DNA from: CAYRDC01 sp964422925
Lineage (GTDB): Bacteria; Bacteroidota; Bacteroidia; Chitinophagales; S012-47
Direction of reading: 5' to 3'
DNA length: 64,000 bases
Assembly (NCBI GenBank): GCA_964422925.1
Contig: CAYRDC010000015.1
Location: 1-64,000 of the forward strand
Both the position numbers and the translations under genes were made by a program. The notes beneath the pieces were generated by a model that was not told where the DNA came from, searched no databases, and saw only the letters and a program-made list of their open reading frames with translations. Positions 48,582 through 56,478 of this stretch are shown here, piece after piece (within the stretch, counting starts at the first letter, position 1; every line of letters starts with the position of its first letter).

Positions 48582-48769
48582 CCGGTAAAAATAGAAATTT
48601 TCAGTGCTGAAATGCACTTTGAAAATTCAAGCATGCTTTCCGCTTTTGCAGACTTTTACCCGGAATACTGTTTTTGCGGTCCGTACTACGGCCACCAATG
48701 AGTATGGCGCTTCAATAAGGCATTGCCGGACCTTTCGACTGAAAAAACCTGTACCTGCTGCAGGCTTAC

Positions 48770-48777
48770 TAACTTTG
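48770..48777 (+). promoter_or_regulatory. -7 promoter box for mnmE
   Basis: TAACTTTG matches TAnnTTTG and ends six bases before the ATG at 48784, so the predicted mRNA is leaderless. Confidence 0.5.
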
Positions 48778-48783
48778 TCCTGC

Positions 48784-50163
48784 ATGAACGCAGTGAAATA
48801 CCAGGCTGGGGATACTATTGCCGCCATTGCTACGCCACCGGGCACCGGGGCCATCGGCATGGTGCGCCTGTCGGGGCCTGATGCCATCCGCCTGGCCGGA
48901 AGCGTATTCCGCGGGGCCGGACTCGAAAAGGCTCCCGGGTATTCCGCCCACTTCGGGCAGATTGTTGACGGGGAGCGCCTGCTGGACGAAGCAGTAGCCA
49001 TCCTTTACCGGGCCCCGCGCTCCTATACCGGGGAAGATATGGTGGAATTCAGCTGCCACGGCTCACCCTATATCCTGCAGTCCGTGCTGCAACTGCTGTT
49101 GAGCAAGGGGGCCCGCCTGGCCGGTCCGGGAGAATTCACGATGCGCGCGTTCCTCAATGGCAAGCTCGACCTGAGCCAGGCCGAAGCCGTGGCCGACCTG
49201 ATTGAGGCCCGGACGGAGGCCTCACACCGGGCAGCCATCAGCCAGATGCGGGGCGGTTATGCCAGCGAACTGCGTTCCTTGCGTGAAAAGCTGGTGCATT
49301 TTGCCTCCCTCGTGGAGCTGGAACTCGATTTCAGCGAAGAGGATGTAGAATTTGCCCAGCGCGACCAGCTGCTGGATACCGTCCGGCAGCTGAAGCAGGT
49401 CACTTCCCGCCTTATCAAGTCCTTTGCCCTCGGCAATGCCATCCGCGAGGGAGTGCCCACTGTCATTGCCGGTCGGCCCAATGCCGGGAAATCCACCCTG
49501 CTCAATGCCCTGTTGCGGGAAGAACGGGCCATCGTCTCCGAAATCCCGGGCACCACGCGCGATACCATCGAGGAAGTGCTGAACCTGCAGGGCATCCTCT
49601 TCCGGCTGATCGATACTGCCGGTCTGCGCGATGCGGCCGATGCCCTGGAAGCCATGGGCGTGCAGCGCACCCTCGAGAAAATCCACCAGTCGGCACTGGT
49701 GATCTATGTGTTTGACCCCATTGGCTCCACGCACCAGGACGTGGAGGAAGGGCTACGGCAGATCCCGGAGGGGGTGCCGGTGCTGCTGGCCGCCAGCAAA
49801 TGCGACCTGACGGAAGCTGCGGAAGTGGTGGCGGACTTCAAAGGGCTGCCCAACCTGTTTGTGCTTTCCGGGAAAACCGGGGAGGGCCTGCAGGCCCTGG
49901 AGGAAGCCATGGTGCAGAGCATCATGAGCGAGGAAATCAGCCCGGAAAGCCCCATCGTGACCAGTCTGCGCCATGCCGAAGCCCTGCAAAGGGCCCTGGC
50001 GGCCCTGCATGACGTGGAAGCCGGGCTGCAGGAAAAACGCTCGGGCGAGCTCCTGGCCCTCGACATCCGCGTGGCCCTGGACGCCCTGGGCACCATCACC
50101 GGGGAAGTGACTACCGATGACCTTCTGGAGAATATCTTTTCGAGGTTTTGTATCGGGAAGTAA
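48784..50163 (+). CDS. mnmE: tRNA modification GTPase MnmE
   Basis: A 459-residue GTPase that, with MnmG, modifies the wobble uridine of several tRNAs. The N-terminal tetrahydrofolate-binding domain begins DTIAAIATPPGTGAIG. The G domain, within the helical domain, has GRPNAGKSTLLNALL, EIPGTTRD and DTAGLRD. The C-terminus is FCIGK, containing the required cysteine. I use the ATG at 48784, since a longer frame to 48604 adds 60 residues without homology and starts before the promoter. The last 37 codons are duplicated 3.5 kb downstream. Confidence 0.96.
   Translation: MNAVKYQAGDTIAAIATPPGTGAIGMVRLSGPDAIRLAGSVFRGAGLEKAPGYSAHFGQIVDGERLLDEAVAILYRAPRSYTGEDMVEFSCHGSPYILQSVLQLLLSKGARLAGPGEFTMRAFLNGKLDLSQAEAVADLIEARTEASHRAAISQMRGGYASELRSLREKLVHFASLVELELDFSEEDVEFAQRDQLLDTVRQLKQVTSRLIKSFALGNAIREGVPTVIAGRPNAGKSTLLNALLREERAIVSEIPGTTRDTIEEVLNLQGILFRLIDTAGLRDAADALEAMGVQRTLEKIHQSALVIYVFDPIGSTHQDVEEGLRQIPEGVPVLLAASKCDLTEAAEVVADFKGLPNLFVLSGKTGEGLQALEEAMVQSIMSEEISPESPIVTSLRHAEALQRALAALHDVEAGLQEKRSGELLALDIRVALDALGTITGEVTTDDLLENIFSRFCIGK
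50053..50163 (+). repeat. Copy A of the mnmE 3'-end repeat
   Basis: The last 37 codons of mnmE including the TAA. Compared codon by codon with 53647-53757, 98 of 111 bases agree. The last 18 bases (TTTTGTATCGGGAAGTAA) are the part used as an attachment site by mnmE-targeting islands in other bacteria. Confidence 0.9.
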
Positions 50164-50729
50164 TTTTTAATACCCCTTCGTTTTATGCTGATTTCCAGAA
50201 ATTTAACTGAAAGTGAAGGTTGCTCAGGGCCTTGAATATTATAACTTTATATGTAATCTAATTTAGTTTACAAGCAGGGGTCCCACCATTCAGAAACTTG
50301 AACAAGTCGATTTGTTGCTTTAGTTAACGAATAGTCCAGTCAAAAGCAGGAAGGATTTAAATTGTGTCAATTACATGATTGATGAATCACTGGTTTAAGT
50401 TGTAACCGTAAGCCGGAATATGGTTAATGGTCTGATTCTTCGCTCATCTTTACCACAAATGCATCAACAGCAGAGAAGGGAAGCGTGCAGATTCATACTT
50501 ACGAATAAATGAATGATTTATTAATAAATGTGTTCTTTTATGAATGCTGTGGATTATTGGTTATTGGAAAAATAAACTATGTCAACAAAACTTATTGATT
50601 ATGCAGGTTCTTAAAGATTTTACGTACAAATGACTGTATTATTTCCTTCCGTACATTTTAAAAGGATAAATTACCGCATGATTGTGCGTCAGAAAAAAAT
50701 ATATTACAGGTCTATTGACTGAAACGATT
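50164..50729. other. AT-rich stretch without a gene, left end of the accessory segment
   Basis: No coding region was found. The composition changes sharply at the mnmE stop from GC-rich to AT-rich. It contains one copy (50396-50480) of an imperfect repeat whose partner lies at 52497-52582. A weak -7-like TACATTTT is at 50652-50659. Confidence 0.6.
50396..50480 (+). repeat. Imperfect direct repeat, copy 1
   Basis: Aligns with 52497-52582. In the first 60 ungapped columns 39 bases agree, and similarity continues with small gaps through the AACAGC-containing end. Both copies lie a few hundred bases before a gene in the accessory segment. Confidence 0.5.
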
Positions 50730-52193
50730 ATGAAATGCTTGTTAAAATATGCGTTAGCGTTTCTTTCGCTTAATTGTCCTTATAGCTTATATGCTCAGGC
50801 ACCTGATACCTTATGGACGAAGACGATTGGAGGTGTGGATTGGGAATGGGGTAGATCAGTACAACAAACCATAAATGGAGGATACATTGTAACAGGATGC
50901 ACTTATTCTTTTGGAAATGGGGAAGGCGATATTTATCTGTTATATATAGATGCGACAGGAAAGATGCAATGGTCAAAAACTTTCGGAGGAGCTGATAATG
51001 ATGAAGGTTATTCAGTGCAGCAGACTAGCGATGGTGGATTTATCATTGCAGGAAAGACATATTCTTATGGTGCAGGAAGTAGTGATATAATACTTCTCAA
51101 AACAGATGCAAATGGAGACTCGATTTGGGCAAGAACTTTTGGCGGTACTGATATGGATGAAGCTTACTCGGTACAGCAGACAATGGATGGTGGATATATT
51201 CTTACAGGAATTACAATTTCGGATAGTACCGGCCTTAGTGATATTCTTCTCCTTAAGACAAACCCAAATGGAGATTCTTTATGGGCAAAGACTTTTGGTG
51301 GAAATCAACTAGATATAGGCGAATCAGTACAGCAGACAGCCGATAGTGGATATATTATTGTAGGATACACTTTATCCTATGGAGCAGGTGGTGATGTTTA
51401 TATTATAAAGACAGATATTAATGGTGATACAATTTGGACAAAAATCTATGGTGATGTGTTTACTAATTACGGTAGATCAGTCCAGCAGACAACAGATAGC
51501 GGATATATCATCACAGGATATACAGATCCTTATTGGGGAACGACTTATGCGTTTCTTATAAAAACTGACGTTAATGGCGATACAATATGGACTAAAAACT
51601 ATCATAATGGCATGGGGATTGGTTCTTTTGTACAACAAACAACTGATGGTGGGTATATTATTGCAGGTTATAATTGGAGATACGGGTTCAATAGTTATGA
51701 TGTTTTTCTAATTAAAACAAATGCAATTGGTGATACAATTTGGACAAAGACAATAGGTGGTGCCGCTGATGATGGAAGCTATTCGATTCAACAAACAAAT
51801 GATGAAGGCTATATTGTTACAGGTTGGACCAAATCTTATGGTGCAGGCAAACACGATGTCTATCTGATAAAGTTAAAACCTGAAAGCAATGGTATTGAAG
51901 AAGTGACAAACAATAATTTCGTTTTAATATCTAATCCTGAACCCAATCCCTTCTTTAATCGAACGACTATAAGATATACATTGCAAAAACAGACTGATTT
52001 GAAGATAGATATTTATAATCTGACAGGACAGAAAATAAAAGAATTATTTTCCGGGAGGCAATATCCGGGTAGTTATCAAATATGCTGGGATGGAACAGGA
52101 AATCGGGGGGAAAAACTTTCAAGTGGAATATATTTTTTGGTAATAAAAGAATTTAATAGCCAAACGAACAGGAAACTATTACTATTAAGGTAA
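50730..52193 (+). CDS. Secreted seven-repeat protein with T9SS type A sorting domain
   Basis: A 487-residue exported protein. The signal peptide (MKCLLKYALAFLSLN, cut near YAQA) is followed by seven repeats of about 51 residues. Each has the pattern xxWxKTxGGxxxDxGxSVQQTxDGGYIIxGxTxSYGxGxxDxxLIKTDxNGD, consistent with a seven-bladed beta-propeller. The last 85 residues form a T9SS type A sorting domain (NPEPNPFFNRTTIRYTL, then GQKIKELF and KLSSGIYFLVI, ending LLLLR), so it should be exported by type IX secretion and held at the surface or released. The start at the ATG at 50730 is chosen because it gives a normal signal peptide. Codon use is AT-rich, unlike the flanking genes. Function is unknown. 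Confidence 0.85.
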   Translation: MKCLLKYALAFLSLNCPYSLYAQAPDTLWTKTIGGVDWEWGRSVQQTINGGYIVTGCTYSFGNGEGDIYLLYIDATGKMQWSKTFGGADNDEGYSVQQTSDGGFIIAGKTYSYGAGSSDIILLKTDANGDSIWARTFGGTDMDEAYSVQQTMDGGYILTGITISDSTGLSDILLLKTNPNGDSLWAKTFGGNQLDIGESVQQTADSGYIIVGYTLSYGAGGDVYIIKTDINGDTIWTKIYGDVFTNYGRSVQQTTDSGYIITGYTDPYWGTTYAFLIKTDVNGDTIWTKNYHNGMGIGSFVQQTTDGGYIIAGYNWRYGFNSYDVFLIKTNAIGDTIWTKTIGGAADDGSYSIQQTNDEGYIVTGWTKSYGAGKHDVYLIKLKPESNGIEEVTNNNFVLISNPEPNPFFNRTTIRYTLQKQTDLKIDIYNLTGQKIKELFSGRQYPGSYQICWDGTGNRGEKLSSGIYFLVIKEFNSQTNRKLLLLR

Positions 52194-52707
52194 TTAAAAA
52201 AAACACATAGAAAAAACATGGATAAATTAAATCGATGGGATAGTTCACATGCAGTTTGAGGTCCTTGAGTGGATTGCGTTCTATAGTGCCCCATGCGAAA
52301 TATACATTGCAGATAGCAAAGTTCCGCGAGTGGTCTATTTTAGCACCGGTGTCCTGACGAGCCCTTTGGGCTGTCACGATGCTGATTATAGCGTCAGCAT
52401 AACTTAAACCTTTCAATAATGGAAAGTTTGAAACTTTTCTAAATCAAAATAACAGGAAAACCATCAGCCCCCGATAGGGATTTTAATTGATTTGGCATAA
52501 GTTACAAATGTAAGTCGGGATGTGGTTGTAGGTTTATCCCTCCGCACATTGCTACCGCAAAGATCAATAACAGCCGAAAATAGAAAGACCACATTAAGCG
52601 TAACTCCTGAGATATCCGTAATCAAGGTATTTGTTACTCGCAATATTTTTAAAATGTTTGCTTATATTGCAATTTCAAAGCGGGTCAATATTCCTTAATT
52701 TGTTGCG
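52194..52707. other. AT-rich stretch without an intact gene
   Basis: No convincing gene. A minus-strand frame (52153-52416) gives an 87-residue peptide that I do not recognise and that runs into the T9SS gene. Two small perfect hairpins occur: AGCCC/GGGCT (52360-52372) and ATGCTGA/TCAGCAT (52379-52400). The second copy of the imperfect repeat is at 52497-52582. Confidence 0.5.
52497..52582 (+). repeat. Imperfect direct repeat, copy 2
   Basis: Partner of 50396-50480, in the same orientation, about 125 bp upstream of the hypothetical gene at 52708. Confidence 0.5.
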
Positions 52708-53241
52708 ATGAGAATTCTAATTTTTGCGACAATGATTGTGCTTACTGTTTTAGCAAGGTCTCAGCAGTTAGGCAATCTTTATTTTGAAAATGAAAAAGTG
52801 GTTTACAGAAAAGTGTTTGAGGTAGATACGATTAATGCTGATGAATTACAAAAAATGCTTGAAAATCATCTAATAAGAATACCTGCAGTAAAAGAATTAC
52901 AATATATTGGGGAATTCATCGGAATCATTAATGGTATGTTTGTAGATGTAGATAAGTACTTAGGTAAACGATTGACCTATTGGAGTGAATTATCAAAGCC
53001 AATGGATGCTAAGATGAAGATACAAGTAAAAAATGGACGATATAGGGTGATTATTGAGGAGATAAAGTTTATTAATCCATCACCTTATTCTGTATTTTCA
53101 TTAGACATAATTGCATCAGAAAGGAATCTTAAAACAACACTGAGCAGTAATTTCTATAAAAGGTCTTTAGGCTATTTGGATCAGTTCCTAACAGATTTAT
53201 TTACACTTAAGATTGAATCATTTAACCAGGATGACTGGTAA
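52708..53241 (+). CDS. Exported hypothetical protein, possibly DUF4468-like
   Basis: A 177-residue protein with a short signal-like N-terminus (ILIFATMIVLTVLARS) and an alpha/beta body. The pattern VVYRKVFEVDTINADELQKML resembles the start of the DUF4468 fold, where a strand is followed by a helix carrying a conserved Asp. I cannot confirm the family by eye. It is AT-rich with different codon use from the flanks, and stands alone in the accessory segment. Confidence 0.6.
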   Translation: MRILIFATMIVLTVLARSQQLGNLYFENEKVVYRKVFEVDTINADELQKMLENHLIRIPAVKELQYIGEFIGIINGMFVDVDKYLGKRLTYWSELSKPMDAKMKIQVKNGRYRVIIEEIKFINPSPYSVFSLDIIASERNLKTTLSSNFYKRSLGYLDQFLTDLFTLKIESFNQDDW

Positions 53242-53381
53242 ATAGTGTAAATACATAGGATTATTATTCTAACCTTTTATATTTTCTGCTTTAGAATGCG
53301 CTTTAGTGAGTCGGCCTATATCTGGATCTTAAAAAGATAAAATTTAGTTAAATTGGATCCGGATCATTAAAAAACACTAAC

Positions 53382-53561
53382 ATGAAAACTTTTTGTTGGG
53401 TCATCGCCTTATTAGGATCAATTGCTGCTGGGGCAGTATTTGTTGAAATGATGTCTGTGGCAACAAGTGCCCCACAGGAAGCTGCTGGTGCAGCAATAGC
53501 AGTGGGTATTGCAATAATCCCTTATGTGCTAGCAAGAGCAGTTTCAGAACTAAGTAAGTGA
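53382..53561 (+). CDS. 59-residue two-helix membrane peptide
   Basis: A short ORF with a clear start after an AT-rich leader, encoding 59 residues. The first membrane segment is about residues 5-21 (CWVIALLGSIAAGAVFV) and the second about 38-51 (AIAVGIAIIPYVLA). The joining loop holds ATSAPQEAAG, and the C-terminus is ARAVSELSK. The APQ-AA-IPY-ARA layout recalls small membrane peptides seen in several phyla, but I cannot name the family. It is the last gene before the second mnmE 3' end. Confidence 0.55.
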   Translation: MKTFCWVIALLGSIAAGAVFVEMMSVATSAPQEAAGAAIAVGIAIIPYVLARAVSELSK

Positions 53562-53646
53562 AATATAGAAATTCGTGTAAAGTAGGCCTGGCTTTTTATA
53601 GCCATATAAACTGATTTTTGGGAATAATGTATTGCTAATTTACATC

Positions 53647-53757
53647 CTGTCCCTTGATATCCGCGTGGCCCTTGACGCCCTGGGCACCATCACCGGGGAA
53701 GTCACCACCGATGACCTCCTCGAAAATATCTTTTCACGGTTTTGTATCTGGAAATAA
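53647..53757 (+). pseudogene. Copy B of the mnmE 3' end (remnant)
   Basis: Reads as 36 sense codons plus TAA, in frame with the end of MnmE. The amino acids equal those of copy A except Ala to Ser near the start and Gly to Trp in the final CIGK motif, while 11 further base changes are silent. The silent pattern means that it diverged under selection as a working gene before being cut off. No start or N-terminal domains are present here. It marks the right end of the accessory segment. Confidence 0.9.
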
Positions 53758-53819
53758 TCCTCTGCGCATCCTGACAAAAAGTTCATCCCGGAAAAGATGC
53801 TCAATGTGGGCTGTCGTTT

Positions 53820-53842
53820 AACCTTGATTTGCAGGTTTTTTT
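53820..53842 (+). terminator. Possible weak terminator
   Basis: AACCT (53820-53824) and AGGTT (53833-53837) pair over 5 bp, followed by a run of T residues to 53842. It lies 62 bp after the remnant mnmE stop, where the original mnmE transcript would end. Confidence 0.4.
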
Positions 53843-53856
53843 GGCAAAACTTGCAA

Positions 53857-53902
53857 TTTACTCAATGAGTTGAGTAAAATTACTCAGTGCTCTGAGTAAA
53901 AT
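53857..53902. repeat. Tandem TTACTCA palindromes
   Basis: TTTACTCA (53857-53864), six bases, TGAGTAAA (53871-53878) and then TTACTCA (53880-53886), six bases, TGAGTAA (53893-53899). The repeat period is 22 bp, about two turns of the DNA helix. The arms also give overlapping palindromes such as ACTCA-A-TGAGT. It looks like a pair of operator sites. Confidence 0.65.
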
Positions 53903-53967
53903 GACCGGGTATTAAATCAGGGGCTTTTGCTTTTATCCTCAGCGTCTCCGTTTTTAACGGGAAAAGT

Positions 53968-54031
53968 GTAAATATGTCGATTATGATCGACATATTTACG
54001 TAAATTTGTCGATTATGATCGACAGATTAAT
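53968..54031. promoter_or_regulatory. Tandem 32-bp palindromes covering the ATPase promoter and start codon
   Basis: Copy 1 (53968-53999) has 14-bp perfect arms, GTAAATATGTCGAT and its complement, around TATG. Copy 2 (54000-54031) repeats the first half with one change but keeps only the inner 7-bp arms, TGTCGAT and ATCGACA. The period is exactly 32 bp, three helical turns. In copy 2 the TATG spacer contains the ATG of the ATPase gene and the left arm contains TAAATTTG (54001-54008), a perfect -7 box. This suggests autorepression by a protein that binds as paired dimers. Confidence 0.7.
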
Positions 54032-55136
54032 CATTCCACGGATTATAAAATGGCTCTCTAAGGGCAAGATGATTCTGATTTTAGGCGCCCGGCAAGTCGG
54101 AAAAAGCACGTTGCTGAAACAACTGGAAGAAGCACTTCAGGAAAATGCTGTTTGGATTAATGGGGATAACCCGGAAGACAGGGCGCTTCTGCAAAATGTT
54201 AATTCCCGTACTGCGCAACAATTGTTCAAGCCGGGTCAATTGGTTTTTTTGGATGAAGTGCAGCGGATACCGAATGCCGGTTTGTGCCTGAAAATTATTT
54301 ACGATCACGTTAATGGAATCCGGTTGGTGGCTACTGGATCAAGTGCCCTTGAACTGACCGATCAAATCAAAGAAGCCTTAACCGGCAGGAAGATGGAATT
54401 CAGATTATTTCCGCTTTCTCTGGCGGAGTTGGAAACATGTATCTCCAAACTGGACTTAATCAAACAGCTGGAAACCCGGATTTTGTTTGGGAATTATCCG
54501 GAGGTAATTAATAATCCCGGGGATGAGAAAGAAATATTATTACAGCTTGCCTCGGATTATTTGTTTAAAGATGTTTTTTCAATGATTGGTTTGAGAAAAC
54601 CGCTTCAACTGGAAAAACTTGTGCAGGCAATTGCTTTACAAATAGGCAATCAGGTATCGAACCGGGAATTATCTCAGTTAACTGGTTTGGACAATGGAAC
54701 AGTCGAGCGCTATTTAACACTCCTGGAAGAGGCATTTATCATTTTCAGGTTACCCTCGTTTGCCAGGAACCTGAGAAATGAGCTGAAACGGTCCAGAAAA
54801 ATTTATTTTTATGATACCGGAATCAGAAATGCCTTGATTAATCGGTTTCAACCTTTTAATCTCAGAGATGATATCGGAGTCCTTTGGGAAAACTTTTTTA
54901 TTTCCGAGAGATTGAAAATGCACCATTATTCGGGCCGGTACGTCAATATGTATTTCTGGCGCACCCATCGTCAGCAGGAACTTGATCTTGTGGAAGAACA
55001 GGAAGGTAAACTTTCTGCTTTTGAGATAAAATGGAATCCGAAAGCGCGAAAAAGAATCCCGCATATATTTCAAAAATCATATCCGGAAGCAAATGTTCAA
55101 TGGGTGCACCGGGAAAACTTTTGGCAATATTTTTAG
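54015..55136 (+). CDS. AAA-family ATPase with DUF4143 C-terminal domain
   Basis: A 373-residue protein of the AAA_14/DUF4143 group. The P-loop is GARQVGKSTLL (residues about 24-34), Walker B is LVFLDEVQRI, and a sensor-like ATGSSAL follows. Residues about 170-365 are the DUF4143 part, with a winged-helix region (SNRELSQLTGLDNGTVERYL) and a nuclease-like end (FWRTHRQQELDLVEEQEG, with the D-x-V-E/K pattern of restriction-endonuclease folds). These proteins are common, mobile and largely uncharacterised. I use the ATG at 54015, which lies in the palindrome spacer; the TTG at 54006 is an alternative. It lies just outside the duplicated mnmE end. Confidence 0.88.
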   Translation: MIDRLIIPRIIKWLSKGKMILILGARQVGKSTLLKQLEEALQENAVWINGDNPEDRALLQNVNSRTAQQLFKPGQLVFLDEVQRIPNAGLCLKIIYDHVNGIRLVATGSSALELTDQIKEALTGRKMEFRLFPLSLAELETCISKLDLIKQLETRILFGNYPEVINNPGDEKEILLQLASDYLFKDVFSMIGLRKPLQLEKLVQAIALQIGNQVSNRELSQLTGLDNGTVERYLTLLEEAFIIFRLPSFARNLRNELKRSRKIYFYDTGIRNALINRFQPFNLRDDIGVLWENFFISERLKMHHYSGRYVNMYFWRTHRQQELDLVEEQEGKLSAFEIKWNPKARKRIPHIFQKSYPEANVQWVHRENFWQYF

Positions 55137-55191
55137 TTTATTCCTGAACATTGTCTAATGCCCGGGAGGGAGAGTTGTTTTCTGAGCGCAT

Positions 55192-56478
55192 TTATAATAC
55201 TACCATCTTCCTTATTTGTTTGCCATAACCGGTATCAACAGAAAGCAGGTAAATGCCGGGTTTCAGCCCGGACAGGTCAATAGTGAGCGTACGGGTTCCC
55301 GCTGGTTTTTCCCAGGCAGCCACCAGCCGGCCGCTCAGGTCGCGGAGGCGGATGACGGCCGCGGGGTCCTGCACGGTTTCCAGTACCAGGTGGTTTGCGG
55401 CCGGGTTCGGGTAAAAGCGGAACCCGGAAAGTTCCTGTACCGGTTTCATGGTCAGCCCGGTGACTTCCGCTGAATCATTCTGGATATATATGGTGTCTTC
55501 CATGATAATCTGCCGGCAGTCATCGCAAAGAATCCGTTTCAGGAAAAGGCCTTCCCTTTCCAGCCGGTAATCCACCGGGAACACCCCGTGCCCTCCGCCC
55601 GGGAGGTAATCCAGTTCGTAGCAACCGTTGAGCGATTCCATTCGCTGCTGCATTGGCAGTGAGCCGTACAGTTCGGGCGCATTCGGGCAGTTATAGGCGG
55701 CCCCGAAGACGTAGGGCACAATCTGGTCGTTGGTGCCGTGCATCATCATAAGCGGCACCTGGTCCTGGCCGGTGATCAGGGTCGTATCCGGCAGGCCTCC
55801 CCACAGCGATATCACGCCCCGTATGCGGAAGGATTCCGTGAACACATTGCCGGAAGAATCCAGCGGCCCCAGCAGGCCGTGCAGGTCAATGGTGTCAATG
55901 AGCGTGTCGAGTTCCACTTGCTGGGCATAGGCCATCAACAAAGATATGACGGCCCCAGCGCTGGAACCGCCAATGAACAGGTAATTGGTGTCGATATGAA
56001 AGCTGTCGGCAAAATGCACAAAATACCGCATGGCCGCGTGCGCGTCCTGAAGGGCCCGGTACATGGCCATCACCTGCTGGCCATAATTCCCGTCACAATG
56101 CGAAGGTCCGGTCCCGATATCCCATCCCACGCGGTAATTAATACTGGCTGACACATAGCCTCTTTGCGCCATCACGATGGCCGGGTAATCCATTACAGCT
56201 TTATCACCCGTCCAGAAGCCTCCACCGTGTATCCACATGACAAAAGGCAGATGCGAAAAAGTATCAATGGCAGTATGCGGCATGAACAAATCATACGTCA
56301 GCGTGTCGGGTTGCCCCAGCCAGTCTGTAGCCGTCCCGTAAATGCCATTGAAGCGATGATGCAATTCAGGATAAGTAAAAATCCGGGCTGTGTCAAACCG
56401 GCCCGGAAGGCAATAATCCTGGGCTGAAAGCAGGGAACCGATAAAAAAAATCAGAAAAAGTTGAATCGTCCTTCTCAT
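55192..56478 (-). CDS. Secreted esterase with T9SS sorting domain
   Basis: A 428-residue exported alpha/beta hydrolase. Signal peptide 1-19 (FIGSLLSAQ). The hydrolase domain (about 50-320) has the oxyanion-hole HGGGFW, the nucleophile elbow GGSSAG, and a final His in GGGHGVFP with Asp in HGTNDQIVP. It resembles carboxylesterase/feruloyl esterase-like BD-FAE proteins. Residues about 350-428 are a T9SS type A sorting domain (FRFYPNPAANHLVLE, ending QIRKMVVL). The likely substrate is an ester on dissolved organic matter. It is single-gene and divergent from the efflux operon. Confidence 0.88.
   Translation of the reverse strand: MRRTIQLFLIFFIGSLLSAQDYCLPGRFDTARIFTYPELHHRFNGIYGTATDWLGQPDTLTYDLFMPHTAIDTFSHLPFVMWIHGGGFWTGDKAVMDYPAIVMAQRGYVSASINYRVGWDIGTGPSHCDGNYGQQVMAMYRALQDAHAAMRYFVHFADSFHIDTNYLFIGGSSAGAVISLLMAYAQQVELDTLIDTIDLHGLLGPLDSSGNVFTESFRIRGVISLWGGLPDTTLITGQDQVPLMMMHGTNDQIVPYVFGAAYNCPNAPELYGSLPMQQRMESLNGCYELDYLPGGGHGVFPVDYRLEREGLFLKRILCDDCRQIIMEDTIYIQNDSAEVTGLTMKPVQELSGFRFYPNPAANHLVLETVQDPAAVIRLRDLSGRLVAAWEKPAGTRTLTIDLSGLKPGIYLLSVDTGYGKQIRKMVVL

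Larger units (their letters stand above)
53562..54000. other. Junction region: mnmE remnant, inverted repeats and operator-like sites
   Basis: This stretch holds no intact gene. In order it contains the diverged mnmE 3' end (53647-53757), a possible terminator (53820-53842), two tandem TTACTCA-N6-TGAGTAA palindromes (53858-53899), and the first of two 32-bp palindromes before the ATPase start (53968-53999). Confidence 0.7.

Noticed and set aside
48604..48783. Sixty-residue N-terminal extension of MnmE
   Set aside because: It has no homology, precedes the promoter box at 48770 and is not expected from the family.
52153..52416. 87-codon minus-strand frame between the T9SS gene and the hypothetical gene
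   Set aside because: It runs into the T9SS gene, ends in a hydrophobic stretch of low complexity and has no family I recognise. It may be a fragment of a lost gene but cannot be supported.
50164..53646. A complete integrative element with its own integrase
   Set aside because: No recombinase, relaxase or replication gene is present; only the flanking mnmE repeat supports past mobility.
53857..54031. Possible CRISPR array or transposon end from the repeated palindromes
   Set aside because: Only two copies of each repeat, no regular spacers and no cas or transposase genes nearby. The repeats are palindromic operators, not direct repeats with unique spacers.
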